From Vanilla planifolia (taxonomy: Eukaryota; Streptophyta; Magnoliopsida; Asparagales; Orchidaceae), in contig JAIUJO010000302.1 in the NCBI GenBank assembly GCA_023846275.1, forward strand, positions 514,001-578,000: a DNA stretch of 64,000 bases. The letters run 5' to 3'. Position numbers and translations under genes: made by a program. The first letter of the stretch is position 1. Each line of letters starts with the position of its first letter. The notes below the pieces were generated by a model that saw only the letters and a program-made list of their open reading frames with translations, did not search any database and was not told where the DNA came from. Positions 14,301 to 27,300 of this stretch are shown piece after piece.

Positions 14301-16525
14301 CCATTTGGAATCTCTCATAGTGTGGCCTTTATATCGCTTCCATGTAGTCTATTACATTCATTCAATTTATCTTTTTCTAATTTAATATATATTTATTTAT
14401 TATTATAATGATAATTTATTACTACTTCTAAATATTTACTTTTTTAATCTTGTGCTAATTTCAAACAAAGCCCCATTAGGATGAAATGAACATTGTTGTC
14501 TTAAGTCTATGACATCCATCCAATTCAATAATCTTTTTTGTATTTTAAAATAACTTAATTTCTAATGTTTTCGTATGCTTTACGAGAAATTTTGACGCAT
14601 ACCAAATCTAATAACTCGACCCCTTTTGTATCTCACAAATGCAACTTTCTTGCATAATTTACCTTATTTATCCAAATCTTTTGCTTTGAGTTTGTTATAT
14701 CATTATTTGCATTGAATCTCATCTTATGTGAACTTTATTTTACTTTTATTTACTAATATTGTATTGCTTCAATTTATCACATTTCAACTTTAATTTGTAT
14801 TTACTTAATGTTTAAACATTTATTTATTATTCTTTATCCTCATTTGTTTTTGTAATTCATAGTGTTACAATTGAGGTTCAATTGAGACAAAAAATTTTGC
14901 TAGACTTATCTTGTTGAGTAGTATCTAATTAAATATTTATTTTTATTTCTTTAAATATTGCTTTCTATGGTTTTGACATGCTTCATAAGTCATTTTATAT
15001 TTTGCCTTATTTGATGATTGAGGCTACTATACCTGATATCCTTAGTATCTTGGTATACAGCATTCTGTTATACTATTCAATTCATTTCTGCAAATTTTTT
15101 CTTTGATTTGGTTTATGTAACTTTAAATCTCCTTACATATGGCATTTACATCACTTTAATTTTTTTATATTATATTTCTTAAATTTATCTCATTTAAACT
15201 TTAATAAAATATATGCTTAATATTAAAAAATATTTTTATGTTTATTTTGTTTGAAAGTTGCAATTATTTCAATTAGGCCAAAGTTGGAGAAAGTTATAGT
15301 CATCTACCATGTCTCAATACAATCTCTTCAATTAAATAATCTTTTTCTTGCACTTGTCTAGATATTATATTTTATATAGCTTAGGGGTACATTATGACAG
15401 ATTTCAATTTGAACCATATTTAATGATAAGCATATTATTGAAGATCTTTTTAGAATACTAGAATGTAACATTTTTCTACAATTTATCAAATTTCATAAAA
15501 TAGTTTTGTTTCATTTGGTTATATTACTATGCAACTCTAAATCACTTCTTGTGTAACATTTACAACACTTATTTTGTTGTAATAGTTTCATTTTATTTTT
15601 TCTCATTTAAGTTTTAATGAATATCAACCAAATTTAAATATAATAATTTAGTATTATTTATGCTTATTTACTTTGTCAAATCATAGCACTTTCACATGCT
15701 ACCCAATTAAGAAGAAAATAACAATGTCTGAGTTGTGTCGATGACCATTATCAACATAAACATTCTTTTCTCTATTTCTTAGTTTTTTATTTTGTAAGGT
15801 TTTGACATTCTTTAGGAGAATGTTTGAATCTTACTCTTTCTATTGATCAAAGTTGTTACTCTAGATTTCTTTAGTACCTTTGAATCTAACATCCCAATAA
15901 AATTTATCTCATTTCATAAATGATTTCTTTTAATTTTGTCATATTACTATGTAACTCTAAATCTCATCACGTGCGACCTTTATGCTTCTATTTTGGTTGT
16001 GGTATATTACTCCAATTTATCTCTTTTCAACTTTAATTTATATTTACTTAATACTAAAATCGTAATTTATTGTTGTTTATGCTTATTTAATGTTTTAATT
16101 CACATTAATTTCGAATGAGGTCTTTTCAAGAAGCAACAATTGCCAATGGACTCACCTCGATATTCTCTGTCCAGTTTAACATTAATTTGTATTTATTTTC
16201 TATAGTTTTTGCATGTTCTGTTTTCTATATTTGATAATGAATGATATTACAATTGATCTACTTAGTATCTTTTATTACAACTTTCTTATATAATTTATTT
16301 TATTTCTATTAATGTTTTGCCTTGCTTTATTTATAATATTATGAAACTATAATTCTACTCTACTGTGTTTTTAATTGTGCTTTATTGTTTTATATTACAT
16401 CACTTTATTTTATTTAATTTTGTTATTTTTTAATATTTACTTAATATTAAAATAATAAAATATTATTATTTATATTTATTTTCTTATTAAATTAAAATAA
16501 TTGAAACTGAGTTTTTATTGAGATG

Positions 16526-16556
16526 GAGGAAATTAAATGAAGCACTCCAGATACAA
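16526..16556. other. ~31 bp insertion unique to unit A monomer
   Basis: After TTTTTATTGAGATG the unit A sequence carries about 31 extra bases before continuing with GAAACAAATGTCA. Unit B at about 30,080-30,105 goes straight from ATTGAGATG to AAACAAATGTCA. The extra bases (starting GAGGAAATTAAATGAAGC) do not look like a neighbouring monomer phase. They may be filler DNA from break repair. Confidence 0.55.
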
Positions 16557-18655
16557 GAAACAAATGTCAGTTGCCTGATCTTGACAAGTTCTCTTCAATT
16601 AAACATTCAATTCTATACATATTTAAATATTAATATTTTGGTGACTTGGAAAAGTTTATGAGTCATTTTAATTTATACCAAATTTGATAATCAAGACTAT
16701 TACACTCCATCCCTTTAATATCTTTGAATGAACATTCCCTATGCAATTTTTCTTAATTCTTTCAATCTTTTTTAATTTAGATATATTACAATGATACTCT
16801 AATTATCCTCTCTTTTCACCTTTACATCACTTATCTTTTGTAATGTTACATTTTCTTAATTTATCTTAATTCATCTTCACTATATATTTATTACATTCTT
16901 ATGATAATTTAACTTGGTAATTCAAACTAATTCAATGAGATGTCTAATTAAAAAGAACACAAGTCATTCGACTCATCTTAAGAAGATCTATCCAATTAAG
17001 TAATCAATTTGATATATTTTTTTATTTTTTTTTTTGAGGTTTTGTTATGTTTTATGCATTGATATGTACCTGATTTAATTATCAATGATGCTACAGTGGA
17101 TCTTATTAGCACCCTTTAATGGTACTTTCTTAACAAGTTATCTCATTTTATTAAACATTTTTCCTTTGATTTTGTTATATTACAATGCAACTCTAAATCT
17201 CTTATTGTTTTTCCTTTACATTGTTTTGACTTTGTATATTATATTATTTCAAAAATTCTAATTTCACCTTTAATATATATTTATTTAAAATTTAAAAAAC
17301 AATTTGTTTATTTTCTTATTTGAATTGCCAATTTGGATTACCTTAAAAAAGGTCTAATCAAGATGTAACAAACTTCTTTAGGGATGTCCTGATAAGCTCT
17401 ATCCAATTAAATCTTTTGCTTAATAAATATTTAGATATTTTATTTTCTGGTGTGTGATATTGATTACTTGACAATTTTATTGATAACCTACTTTTACGAG
17501 TGAGGATCTTACACATGATCCCATTAGTATCTTGGAATACAACATTCCCATATAATTTATGTAATTTCTTCAAGTTTTCTTTGTTATGATTTATTTATAA
17601 TACTATGTAATTATAAATCTGATCTCATGTGACTTATACATAATTTTATTTAGTTATTTTAAAATGCTTAAATTTAACTCATTTTTGCTCTAAATAGTTT
17701 TAATTAAAATAAAAAAAACTATTACTTTTTATCCTATTTAAACTGATAATTCATGGTAATTCCAAACATTGTCTGATCAAGATGAAACTAATGTCTTTGG
17801 AATTGCATCGAAGAGTTCCATGCAATTAAATATTTGTTTTAAAATTTTAAATAATTTTCTATCTATGACGTTTTCATACTTTATGGGATATTTTGTTTTC
17901 TTCATAATTGAATGGTAGAGAATATTACACTAAACCTCCATAATAATTTGGAATGCAACTTTGCCTTAAAATATATCTAGTTTGTAAAGTTTTTCATTTT
18001 GATTCTCTTATATTACAATGAAACTCTAATTCTTCTCTCATATGACCTTTACATTTCATTGATTTGGTTGCATTAAAATTCTTTAGTTTATCTCATTTCA
18101 ACATTTTTTATATTTTTACTCATTTATGAGTAATAATTTATTGTTATTTATTCTTATTTATTTATGTAATTTTTAGAAATTCTAAACAGGATCTACTTGA
18201 GATAGTACATACATCATTGCATTCACCTTGACATGCTCCATATAATTTAATGTTCATTTATAAATTTTGCAATATTTTATTTTTTATATATCTAGTATGT
18301 TTTATGATTCATTTTAATTCGTAGGTAATTTTACTATCTAGGATGTTATAATTAGTTAGCTTTGCAAGTATTTCAATTTGTACTTGATTTAGCTTTTGAG
18401 GAAGTTACCTTACATTCTTTAGGTTCATGAAATGTTATTTTCCTACACAATATATCTTATTTCTTCAAGTATTTTCACTTTCATTTGGTTATATTACTAT
18501 GCCACACAAAATGTTCTCTAAGGTTGAGTTTACATCATTTTGAATTAATCATATTATAATTTTTCTATTTGCCTCTTTTTAACTTTAATATATGTTCACT
18601 TAATATTAAAACAACAATTTATTATTATTCGTATTTACTTGGTTAATTTTCATTT

Positions 18656-19098
18656 TATGATCTTTAAAATACCTAATGTTACTCTCGAAACGTAGTACTT
18701 TTTCCTTCCATTGTAATCATAAGTCTATGATCAATGTATTTGGTAGCTGTTCTATCAAATTTTACTTGAATGTACTCTCTACTTTTTATACTAATGTCCA
18801 TGTACCCTAGTGTGAGGACTAGCATCTTTTTTTTCCTATTCACAACTTCATATTTTTATCGTAAATCACATCACGTTATGTATGGTGGTCAAGCTTTATA
18901 GTTTCAATTCACTACCAAATGAATCCACACTTAATGATAACATAACTATTATTCCTAAATGTTAACCAAGTTGTACTTGTATAAAACGGATTTACTATTT
19001 TAGCTTTTTCACACTTGCATCCCAAGTGCTATTTCTATAAGATTATATAACACATTTGACAAAAAAAACAACGTCCAAATTTTGTAATCAAGACTTTA
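18656..19098. other. Non-monomer spacer at the right end of unit A
   Basis: About 440 bases that lack the satellite anchors. Homologous to 32,381-32,836, and continuous with the retroelement island that follows. On the minus strand, 18,801 down to 18,679 reads as 41 codons from ATG to TAA, beginning MDISIKSREYIQVKF. The B-end copy has a matching frame. Origin unknown. It could be an older element fragment flanking, or belonging to, the retroelement island. No LTR structure was recognised. Confidence 0.6.
18679..18801 (-). pseudogene. Short unrecognised minus-strand frame in spacer A
   Basis: Forty codons plus a stop. It aligns without indels with the frame at 32,391-32,579 over about 30 residues (MDISIKSREYIQVKF versus MEISIKSGEFIQVKL), but many of the other residues differ. 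I do not recognise the product. A retroelement protein fragment is possible, since a pattern like VKxDGxA precedes the catalytic Asp in some retropepsins, but no catalytic DTG or DSG is present. It is too short and too diverged to call a gene and is probably a fossil. Confidence 0.25.
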
Positions 19099-20208
19099 TA
19101 CTAGTTTCTTAAATAATCAGATCATACAATTCGACTTTCATATTGCATAACTCTAATAACACATAACTAGCAATTGTCTAACCTTTTTACTTGATTTTAA
19201 CAAGCATTTAATCGAAAGAATAAATTGGAAAAAATATACATTGGCTATAAATTTTTTAGGTGTAGCAATATGGATATGTTCTTATGAAATTAGGATGGCA
19301 TCATTATATGCTCTTCTTGAATGTACATTTAGACCATCGCGTTGAAAACATTTCATGGTGAATAGATTTTCTAGTTTTTTTGACAAGATGGAACCAACAA
19401 TGCCAATAGACTAGTATAGCATCACATGGATTCTCAACATGAGGGAAGAAAAACAATGAAATGTTTTAATTCAAAGAAAAATAAGAGATTGAGAAAGTCC
19501 GATGAAAGAAAAACAAAGTACAAATCTAAAGGAATTTATTAGGTTGACAATTTTCTTTCTAAACCCAACAGTTGCTGGAAATCAATCCATCTTAGGAAAT
19601 AGGCCCAAAGATGTTGATTATGTGATAGGATGCACAATGGTGCTAGTACATATTAAGATAATGTTTACTTTGGTTTTTGGAAACCTGATCAGAAGAAATT
19701 AGATTTTTTAGAGGGACAAGAAATGATTTGGGGAATTGGTGAGGCACGAGCCACAAAAGAAGGCTAGCCACTAATATATGCACTCACTTAATAGTAGGCT
19801 ATGGAGTCATCAATGTCATTACACTTACGCTTTTAATCATTTATGTATGAAATTGCATCAGAGAGAGTTAGGCCAATTGCATTTTCCTTTGATGTTGAGG
19901 TTGCTCTTTATGAAAATTCTATCAAGTCTTTGAATCAGAAGTGATCATGTTGCTCTCAATCATTTTTAGATGAATAGATTATGATATTACCAACCCTTTA
20001 CAATTTAGTTTTAATTTGTTAAAGCAACATTGGTTGGTCAGAATTCGTATTCAATTCCTTATGACGCAAATGGAATAGAATACCCTTTGAGTGAAGGATT
20101 ATCCCAACATTTTCCATAAGACTTTCTTGGTTTATCGCTAGCAAGGTTGTTAGAGTTTTTTATTGACTTGAAGAATGGAGCCACTCTTATTACAAAGGCA
20201 TCATATTG
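19099..20208 (+). mobile_element. Ty3/gypsy gag-protease remnant, unit B copy
   Basis: Homologue of 1-1,268, slightly shorter, with losses around 19,970-19,980 relative to A. A short open stretch at 19,502-19,702 (starting MKEKQSTNLKEFIRL) matches the equivalent frame at 33,239-33,418 and looks like a gag fragment. Its KEFIRLT segment and the later CTMVLVHIK stretch are loosely like the gag core and zinc-knuckle region. The protease-like area lies near 19,935. The element ends at 20,208, fused to minus-strand monomers by the same TTG join as in A. Non-functional. Confidence 0.6.
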
Positions 20209-21363
20209 ATGTCATGAGTACAACAATGTTTGTTTCATGTTGATGAAACATCATTTTAAATGACTATGATTTACAAAAGCAAATTGGCATAATTAATAAT
20301 TAATTATTATTTAAATGCTAGACAATTATATTTTTAAGCTAAAGTGAGATTAATTAATCTAATCCTATATAACAAATTTAATGTGAATTAAAGGTCATAG
20401 GAGATGAGAATTAGAGATTTATCATAATGTATCCAAATCAAATACAAAAAGTTGAAGTGAGGTAAATTGTATGGTAAATTAACATTCTAAGATGCTAAAA
20501 AGATCGAGTGTAATATCCTCGATGATCAAATCAGGTACAATATGAAATGTCTTGTTAATGGTGCAAAGAAAAACAAAAAAATGTATTTCAAAATATAAAA
20601 TGAAAATTTAATATGTTAAAGCTAATTTAAAAGTGTCTAACGACGTTTATTGTCTGTCTAGTAAACCTCATTTGGAATTACGATAACTTACAATAAAATA
20701 AACAGCCATAACTAATAATAAATATTATTTCAAAATAAAATAAATATATTTTTAACTTTAATTGATATAAAATGAAGCACAATAATTAACAAAGTCAAAG
20801 TATAGGTGAATTAGTGTTTTATAGTAATATAAACAAATAAATTTAAGATAGTTAAAAAAACTAATCAGTTAGATGGAAATGTATTATTCTATAATGCTGA
20901 GGAGATCAACTGTAACATTCTCTATATTTATATCAAGTGTGAATAAAATTTTCTTATAAAATGTGCAAAAATATAGCAAAAAAGTTAAAAATATAAAAAT
21001 AAATATTTAGTTTGATAGATCTCATTGAGACATGTTAAATGTTTTTTATTTTGCCACCATTACTCCTCATTTTGAATTACTATAAATTAAAAGGTAATTA
21101 AATATAACTAATGATAAGTTATTATAATAATGTTAAGTAAATATATATTGAAGCTAAACAGAGATAAATTTATGTGGTATAATGTAACGAAATCAAAAGA
21201 ACTTTAATGCTAACACTAAAAAAGAATTAGAGTTTAAAAGTAATATAACCAAATCAAAGTAAAATCTTAAAGTTATGTGATAAGTTATATCAAAGCACTG
21301 TATTCCAAGATGCCATAAAGATCAATTGTAATCTTCTTGATCATCAAATCATTAAGATCAAGA
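20209..21363 (-). repeat. Minus-orientation satellite arm, unit B
   Basis: Counterpart of 1,269-2,425. About three reverse-oriented monomers, ending in a strand switch near 21,335-21,380. At the switch the plus strand reads a minus-type anchor (CTTGATCATCAAATC) and then a plus-type anchor (CATTCCAAATGAGG). Confidence 0.85.
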
Positions 21364-24300
21364 GTTACATTCCAAATGAGGCTCGATTCAGACATTACCA
21401 ATGTCATTTGACCTTTCTTAATGAACTTTTTCAAACTAAAAATTCATTTTTATTTACAAATAATTTTTAGTGTTTTTTCATGCTTTTTGATTCATTATTA
21501 TTTGTACATAATTTGATGATCGAGGATGTTATACATGATCTCCTTAATATATTAGAATGTGATTTTTCCATTAAATTTATCATATTTCCTTACTTTTTAG
21601 CCTCAATTTGGTTATATTTTGACGCATCTAAAATTCTCATTTATTGTGACCATAAAATCTTTTGATTTAGTTATATTACACTACTTCAACTTATCATACT
21701 TTAGATTTAATATATATTTTCTTAGTATTAGAATAACAATTTATTCTTATTTATCCTTATTTAATTTGGTAATTCATAGTTATTAAAAAAGAGTTAAGAT
21801 TAGGATGAAATAAACTTTGTTGGGTAGATCTCGTTGTGCTTTATCAAATTAAAATTCATTTTTATACTTTTAAATACTTTATTTACTAGAACTTTTGCAT
21901 TCTTAGTGAGACATTTTGATTTTTATCAATCTCCTTAGACTCTTTTAATGTAACTTTTTCAAAAAAATTATTTTATCTCAAAAATTGTTTTGCTTAGATT
22001 CAGTTATTTTGTAAGTATCACTAAATCTCTTCTCATTTGACAATTAAATCATTTTAATTTGGTTATACTACATTGTTCTATTTTATCTAAATTTAGCTTT
22101 AGCATATATTTCCTTAATATTAAAATAATAATTCTTTTATCATTTATGCTTCTTTATTTTAGTAATTGATAAATATTCCAATGAAGATCAAACTATGTGG
22201 AAACAAGCAACATTGAACACATTACAATGAGCTCTATTAAATTAAATATTTATTTTTATATTTTTAAAAGTTTGCATTTCTTAAGATTTAAACATTCTTT
22301 TAAAGATATTTCAAACATTTTTTCTAAATTTTTTATTTTTATTATTTCACATGATCGTCTTAGTACCTTGGAATTCACCTTTTTTTAACAATTTATCTTA
22401 TTTTTTCAAATATTTTCCTTTGATTTGTTTATATTACTATGAAACTCTAATTGTCCTTTCTTGCGACATTTACATCACTTAGACTTGGAAACATAAGATC
22501 ACTTTAATTTATTTCATTTCAAATTTAATAAACGTTTTTAAATTAAATGATTTTTTTAATGTTTATATTTTTTTTAGTTTTCTAATTAGCAAAAATTATT
22601 TACCAAATCTCATTTTGGTGAAATAAACATTGTTACAATTTTATCAATAAATTCTATCAAATTAATTTTTTTTATCTTTTTAATATTTTACTCTAGGGTT
22701 TTATCAACTTTTATGAGTCATTGAAATTACTTTGTGACTTGGTAATAACAATTGTTACGTTGATTGTCCTTAACATCGAGCAATGATTCGTCACCGTAGA
22801 AATTGTTGTTTTTTGAAACCTTTTCTTTCATTTTCTTTTTTTAATATGATTTATGCTCCTTTGGTTTTGTTATAATGTATTATTTCGATTTAACTTATTT
22901 TAGATTTAATATACGTTCACTTCTTAATAAATAATAATTTAATATTATTTATTTTAGTAATTTTTAGTAATTCTAATTGAGGTGTAATGGGAACAAAACA
23001 TATGTCATTGGACTTGTTTTGGTGAGTTCTATCAAACTATGTATTCTTTTTCGAAAAATTTAAATATTTTATTTCTTTAATTTTGTCATGTTTTATGAGT
23101 CATTTAGACTTCTGCTTGTTTTGACGATCGATAGTGTTATACTCATTCTCCATATTTTTAGCAATGTAGTTTTAGTACATATTTTTTTCCTCTAATGTCG
23201 CCTTTATATCACTTTTATTTTGTTATGTTATATTATTTTAATTTATTTCTTTTTGTTTTAATATATTTTTGGTTAATTTAATGTTAATAATTTATTATTA
23301 TTTATTCTTTTTTAATATTTCATAACAATTCCAAATGAGATTCAATAAGGACAAAACAAGAATGAAAAGACTACTCTAACTGAGCTCCATTAAAATAAAT
23401 ATTTATTTTATAATTTTAAATATTTTATTTAAAAAGGTTTTAACTGGTTATTTAGGATGAATTAATTTATACATTATTTGATGATAAAGAATATTACACT
23501 TGATCTCTTTAATGTCATGAAATGTAACTTTTCCAATTAATTTAGGTTATTTCTTGTTGGTTTTTAGTTTGATTTGGTTATATTACAATGTAACTCTAAA
23601 CCTCTACTCTAATGACCTTTACATCAGTGTTATTCAATTATAATAAATTATTTCAGTTTTTCACATTTTAGTGAAATTATTTTTTTAACATTAAAATATT
23701 TATTTATTATTATTTATGCCTTTTCACTATAATGGTTTAAAGTAATTTTTTTAATAAAGTTTAAGGTGAGATGAAACAAATGTCATTTATGTTTTGTTGA
23801 AGAGCTTTATCTAGTTAGAAAACCTATTCATATTTTTATACGATTTTTCTTTCAAGTGTTGGCTTGCCTTACATGGTATTTCAATACATACAATATTTGT
23901 TTGTTAAGGCAATTACACTTGATCCCATTAGTATTTTGGAATGCAACTTTCAAACATAATTTTCCTCATTTTTTTAATTTTTTTGTTTTGATTTTTATAT
24001 TTCATTGTAATTCTAAATCATTTAATGTGTGGCCCACATATGTCTAAATTTTAGTTATACTACATTTCTTCAATTTATCTAATTTAACTTTTGATATATA
24101 TTAATTAAATATTAATTAATAAAATATGATTATTTATGATTTTTAGCTTTAGTAATTTTCTGTAATTCCAAATCAAATCTAGTAAATATAAAATGAATGT
24201 CATTGATTTGTGTTATCAAGCTCTATGTGATTAAATTTTCATTTTTATATTATTAAATTTTTTATTTTCTATGGTATTGGCACTCTATATGAGATATTTA

Positions 24301-27300
24301 TTCTAAACAAATTTATTAATTCTTGATGTTGCACTCGATCTCCGTAGTATCTTGCAATGTAACCTCCTTAAGCAATTTATCTTATTTTTTAAAATGTTTT
24401 TGTCTGATTTTGTTATTTGAGTATGAAGCTCTAATTCTTCTTCTTTAAGACCATTACATCATTTTTATTTGGTTATATTGCATTACTTTGATTCATCAAA
24501 TTTAGGATTTAATATATCTTTTTCTAATGCTAAAATTGTTTTTATTAACTCGACTCTTCTAATTTTTGTGTTTTGGAGAAATTCTAAATAAGCTCTGATT
24601 GAAAAAAAAAAAGGTCATTAAACTCATCCAAATGAGCTCTACCAATTAAATATTAATTTTTATTATTTTAAATATTTTTTTAGGATTTTAGCATTCTTTG
24701 TAAAACAATTGGATTCATTTCTTATTTGATGATCAAAGATGTTATGCTCGAACACCTTGGTGTCTTGGGATGAAATATTTCATAATAGGTTATCTCATAT
24801 CCATTTTTTAATTTTTTTTATTTTCTTATATTGTTATGTAACTTGAAATTTTCCTCAAAATGACCCTTAAATTAGTATAATTTTGTTCTATTATAGGCTT
24901 ATAATTTTTCTCAATTTAGCTTTAATATATTTTTTCTTCAAATTAAAATAATAGTTCAATATTAGTTTTGCATAGTTAGTTTTGTAATTTGTAGTAATTA
25001 AGAACAAGGTCTGATGAAGGCAAAACAAATCCATTAGGACATATTAAGATGAGCTCTATCACATTATATATTATTTTTAAAATTTTTAAATATTATTTTA
25101 GTATTTTTGCATGCTTTATCAGACATCTCGATTCATACTTAACTTAAAAATTTACAATGTGACACTTAATGTCCTTAGTATCTTTGATTAAAAATTTCTC
25201 ATGTAATTAGTTTCATTTCTAAAATACTTTCAATTTACTTTTATTGTATTACTTTGAGAAAAAACCTCTCCTCCTAGATGACCTTAAAATCACTACAATT
25301 ATTTTATACTATATTACAAAAATTTATCTTATTTCATCTTTGTAAAATTTTCTTTTTATGTTTTTCCAGTAACTATATGCAAGGCTAGAGTGAAATGATT
25401 CAAAATTTGTTTGAGTCATCTTCACTAGCATTACCAAATTAGATAATTTTTTTTGTATTCTTATTTTTTAATTTTAAAAAATTTGGACATTTGGATTCAT
25501 ACATGATTTCATGATTAAGAATATTATTCTTGATCCATTTTGTATCTTAGATAAAAACCTTCCCAAGACTTTATCTAATTTTCTTAAGCAATTTTCTTTG
25601 ATGTCCTTGTGTTCTCTTATTTGAATTTTATGTGTCATTGATTATGTCATATTATATAATTTTAATTCATTTTATTTTTGCATTAACATTAGTTTTTATA
25701 ATTTTTAAATAATAATTTATTTTTTTTATAAAATTTGTTAGTCCATAATAAAAAAATTTGTTTTGATCGAGACAAAACGGACATGGTTGGACTCATCTTG
25801 ATGAGTGCTATCAAATTAAATATTCAATTTTACATTTTAGATACTTTGTTTTCCATGTTTTTAGCATGTCTTAAGAGACATTTTGATTTGTACATGATTA
25901 TATAGTTGAGGATGTTATACTTAAACTTCTTAGTATCATGGAATGCCATGTAGTTTGCCATATTTCTACAATTGTTTTGCATTAATTTTGTTATATTATT
26001 ATGAAACTCTCATTCTCCTCAAGTGCAGGCTTTATGTCGCTATGATTTGGTTATATTATAAAGCTTTGATTCCATCTCATTTTTTATTTAATATATGATC
26101 TCTTATATTAAAAAATAATTTATTATTATCTATGTTTATTTATTTAGAAAACTCATTGTAATTCCAAACATTTTTTTGTCGCAAAAAAATAGACATCGTT
26201 GTACTTATTTTAATGAGCTCTAACAAAATGAGATATATTAAAAAAAAGTAAATGTCATTAAAATTATCTTGATGAGGTTACACAAATTAAATATTAATTT
26301 GTATATTTTTAGAAATTTATTTTAGAATTTTTTATGACTTTTGAGTCATTTTGATTGATACTTGATTTGATGATCAAGGATGTTATATTTGATTATCTTA
26401 ATGTCTAGGAATGCAACTTCATAATATATTTTACCTCATTCGTTAAAATGTTTAGCTTTGGTTATCTTGTAATAATATAAAAATTTTATTATTTGTGCAT
26501 GTAATGTTTAAATCACTTTAATATAGTTTTATTAGATACTTTATTTTGTTTTATATGAACTTCATCATATATTTACAAACTATTTAAATTATAATTTATT
26601 ATTATTGTTTATTTACTTTAATAATTTATAGTAATTCGAAATAACATCTGATCAAGATGAAATAAGCATCTTTTGACTCATCTTGATGAGCTCTATCTGG
26701 TTTTATATTAATTTTTAAATTTGTAAATATATTTTTTCTAAGGTATTTGCATGCTTTAGTATTATTTTGAGTTTTAGTAGATTTGTTAATTCGGTATATT
26801 ACATGTGAGCTCCTTAGTATCTTGGAATGCAACTTTCTTGTATAATTAATTTGAGTACCTAAAATTTATTACTTTAATTTGGTTGTACTACACTCTAACT
26901 CTAAACCTTATATCATTTGACATATACATTGATTTGATTTTCTTGTGTTACATTACTTTAATTTAGCTCACTTCAACATTAACATTTATTTACTTAATAT
27001 TAAAATAAAAAGTTACTATTATTTTTGCTTAGTTTCATTAGAAATTCATAGTAATTCCAAATCATGTTTGATTAAGATAAAACAAATGTCATTAGACTCA
27101 TCTTAATAAGTTGAATGCATTTAAATATTCAATTTTTTATACTTTAAGATATTTTATTTTTTAAGGTTTTGGCATGCTTTACAAGTTATTTTTAATTTGT
27201 ACATGATTTAGTGATCAAAAAAGCTACACCATATCTCCTTGATATTTTGGAATTCAACTGTCCTACAAAATTAATGTCATTTCTTTAAATATCTTGCAAA

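Larger units (their letters stand above)
2426..18655 (+). repeat. Long satellite array, plus orientation, unit A (~39 monomers)
   Basis: Tandem, strongly diverged ~0.41 kb monomers with no gene between them. One anchor, a variant of CTTAGTATCTTGGAATG, recurs near 3,318, 3,719, 4,884, 5,298, 5,713, 6,115, 6,805, 7,263, 7,680, 8,100, 8,830, 9,220, 9,620, 10,385, 10,805, 11,230, 12,000, 12,780, 13,190, 13,790, 14,620, 15,030, 15,440, 15,855, 16,255, 16,705, 17,098, 17,515 and 17,930. Other marks in order within a monomer are TTTGGTTATATTACTATG, a second TTTGGTTATATTAC about 60 bases later, TTAATATATATTTACTTAAT, GTAATTCCAAATGAGG, GACTCATCTTGATGAGCTC and TTTGGCATGCTTTA. Stop-free stretches here, for example 4,041-4,433 and 11,851-12,140 on either strand, are chance openings in AT-rich repeats. 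Some monomers are truncated, for example near 2,960, 6,490 and 13,440. Confidence 0.9.
1..19098 (+). repeat. Higher-order repeat unit A (~19.1 kb)
   Basis: First of three homologous large units. Its opening bases (ATACTAGTTTCTTAAATAAT) recur at about 19,098 and, slightly changed, at about 32,836. The order of parts is gypsy gag/protease island, minus-strand monomer arm, long plus-strand monomer array, then non-monomer spacer. Over the first ~230 bases A and B agree at roughly 85-90% by eye, whereas neighbouring monomers inside A agree much less. A carries the island-to-arm deletion junction at 1,266-1,268 but keeps the 13-monomer block that B has lost. The left edge is set by the window start, so the true unit may begin further left. 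Confidence 0.85.
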
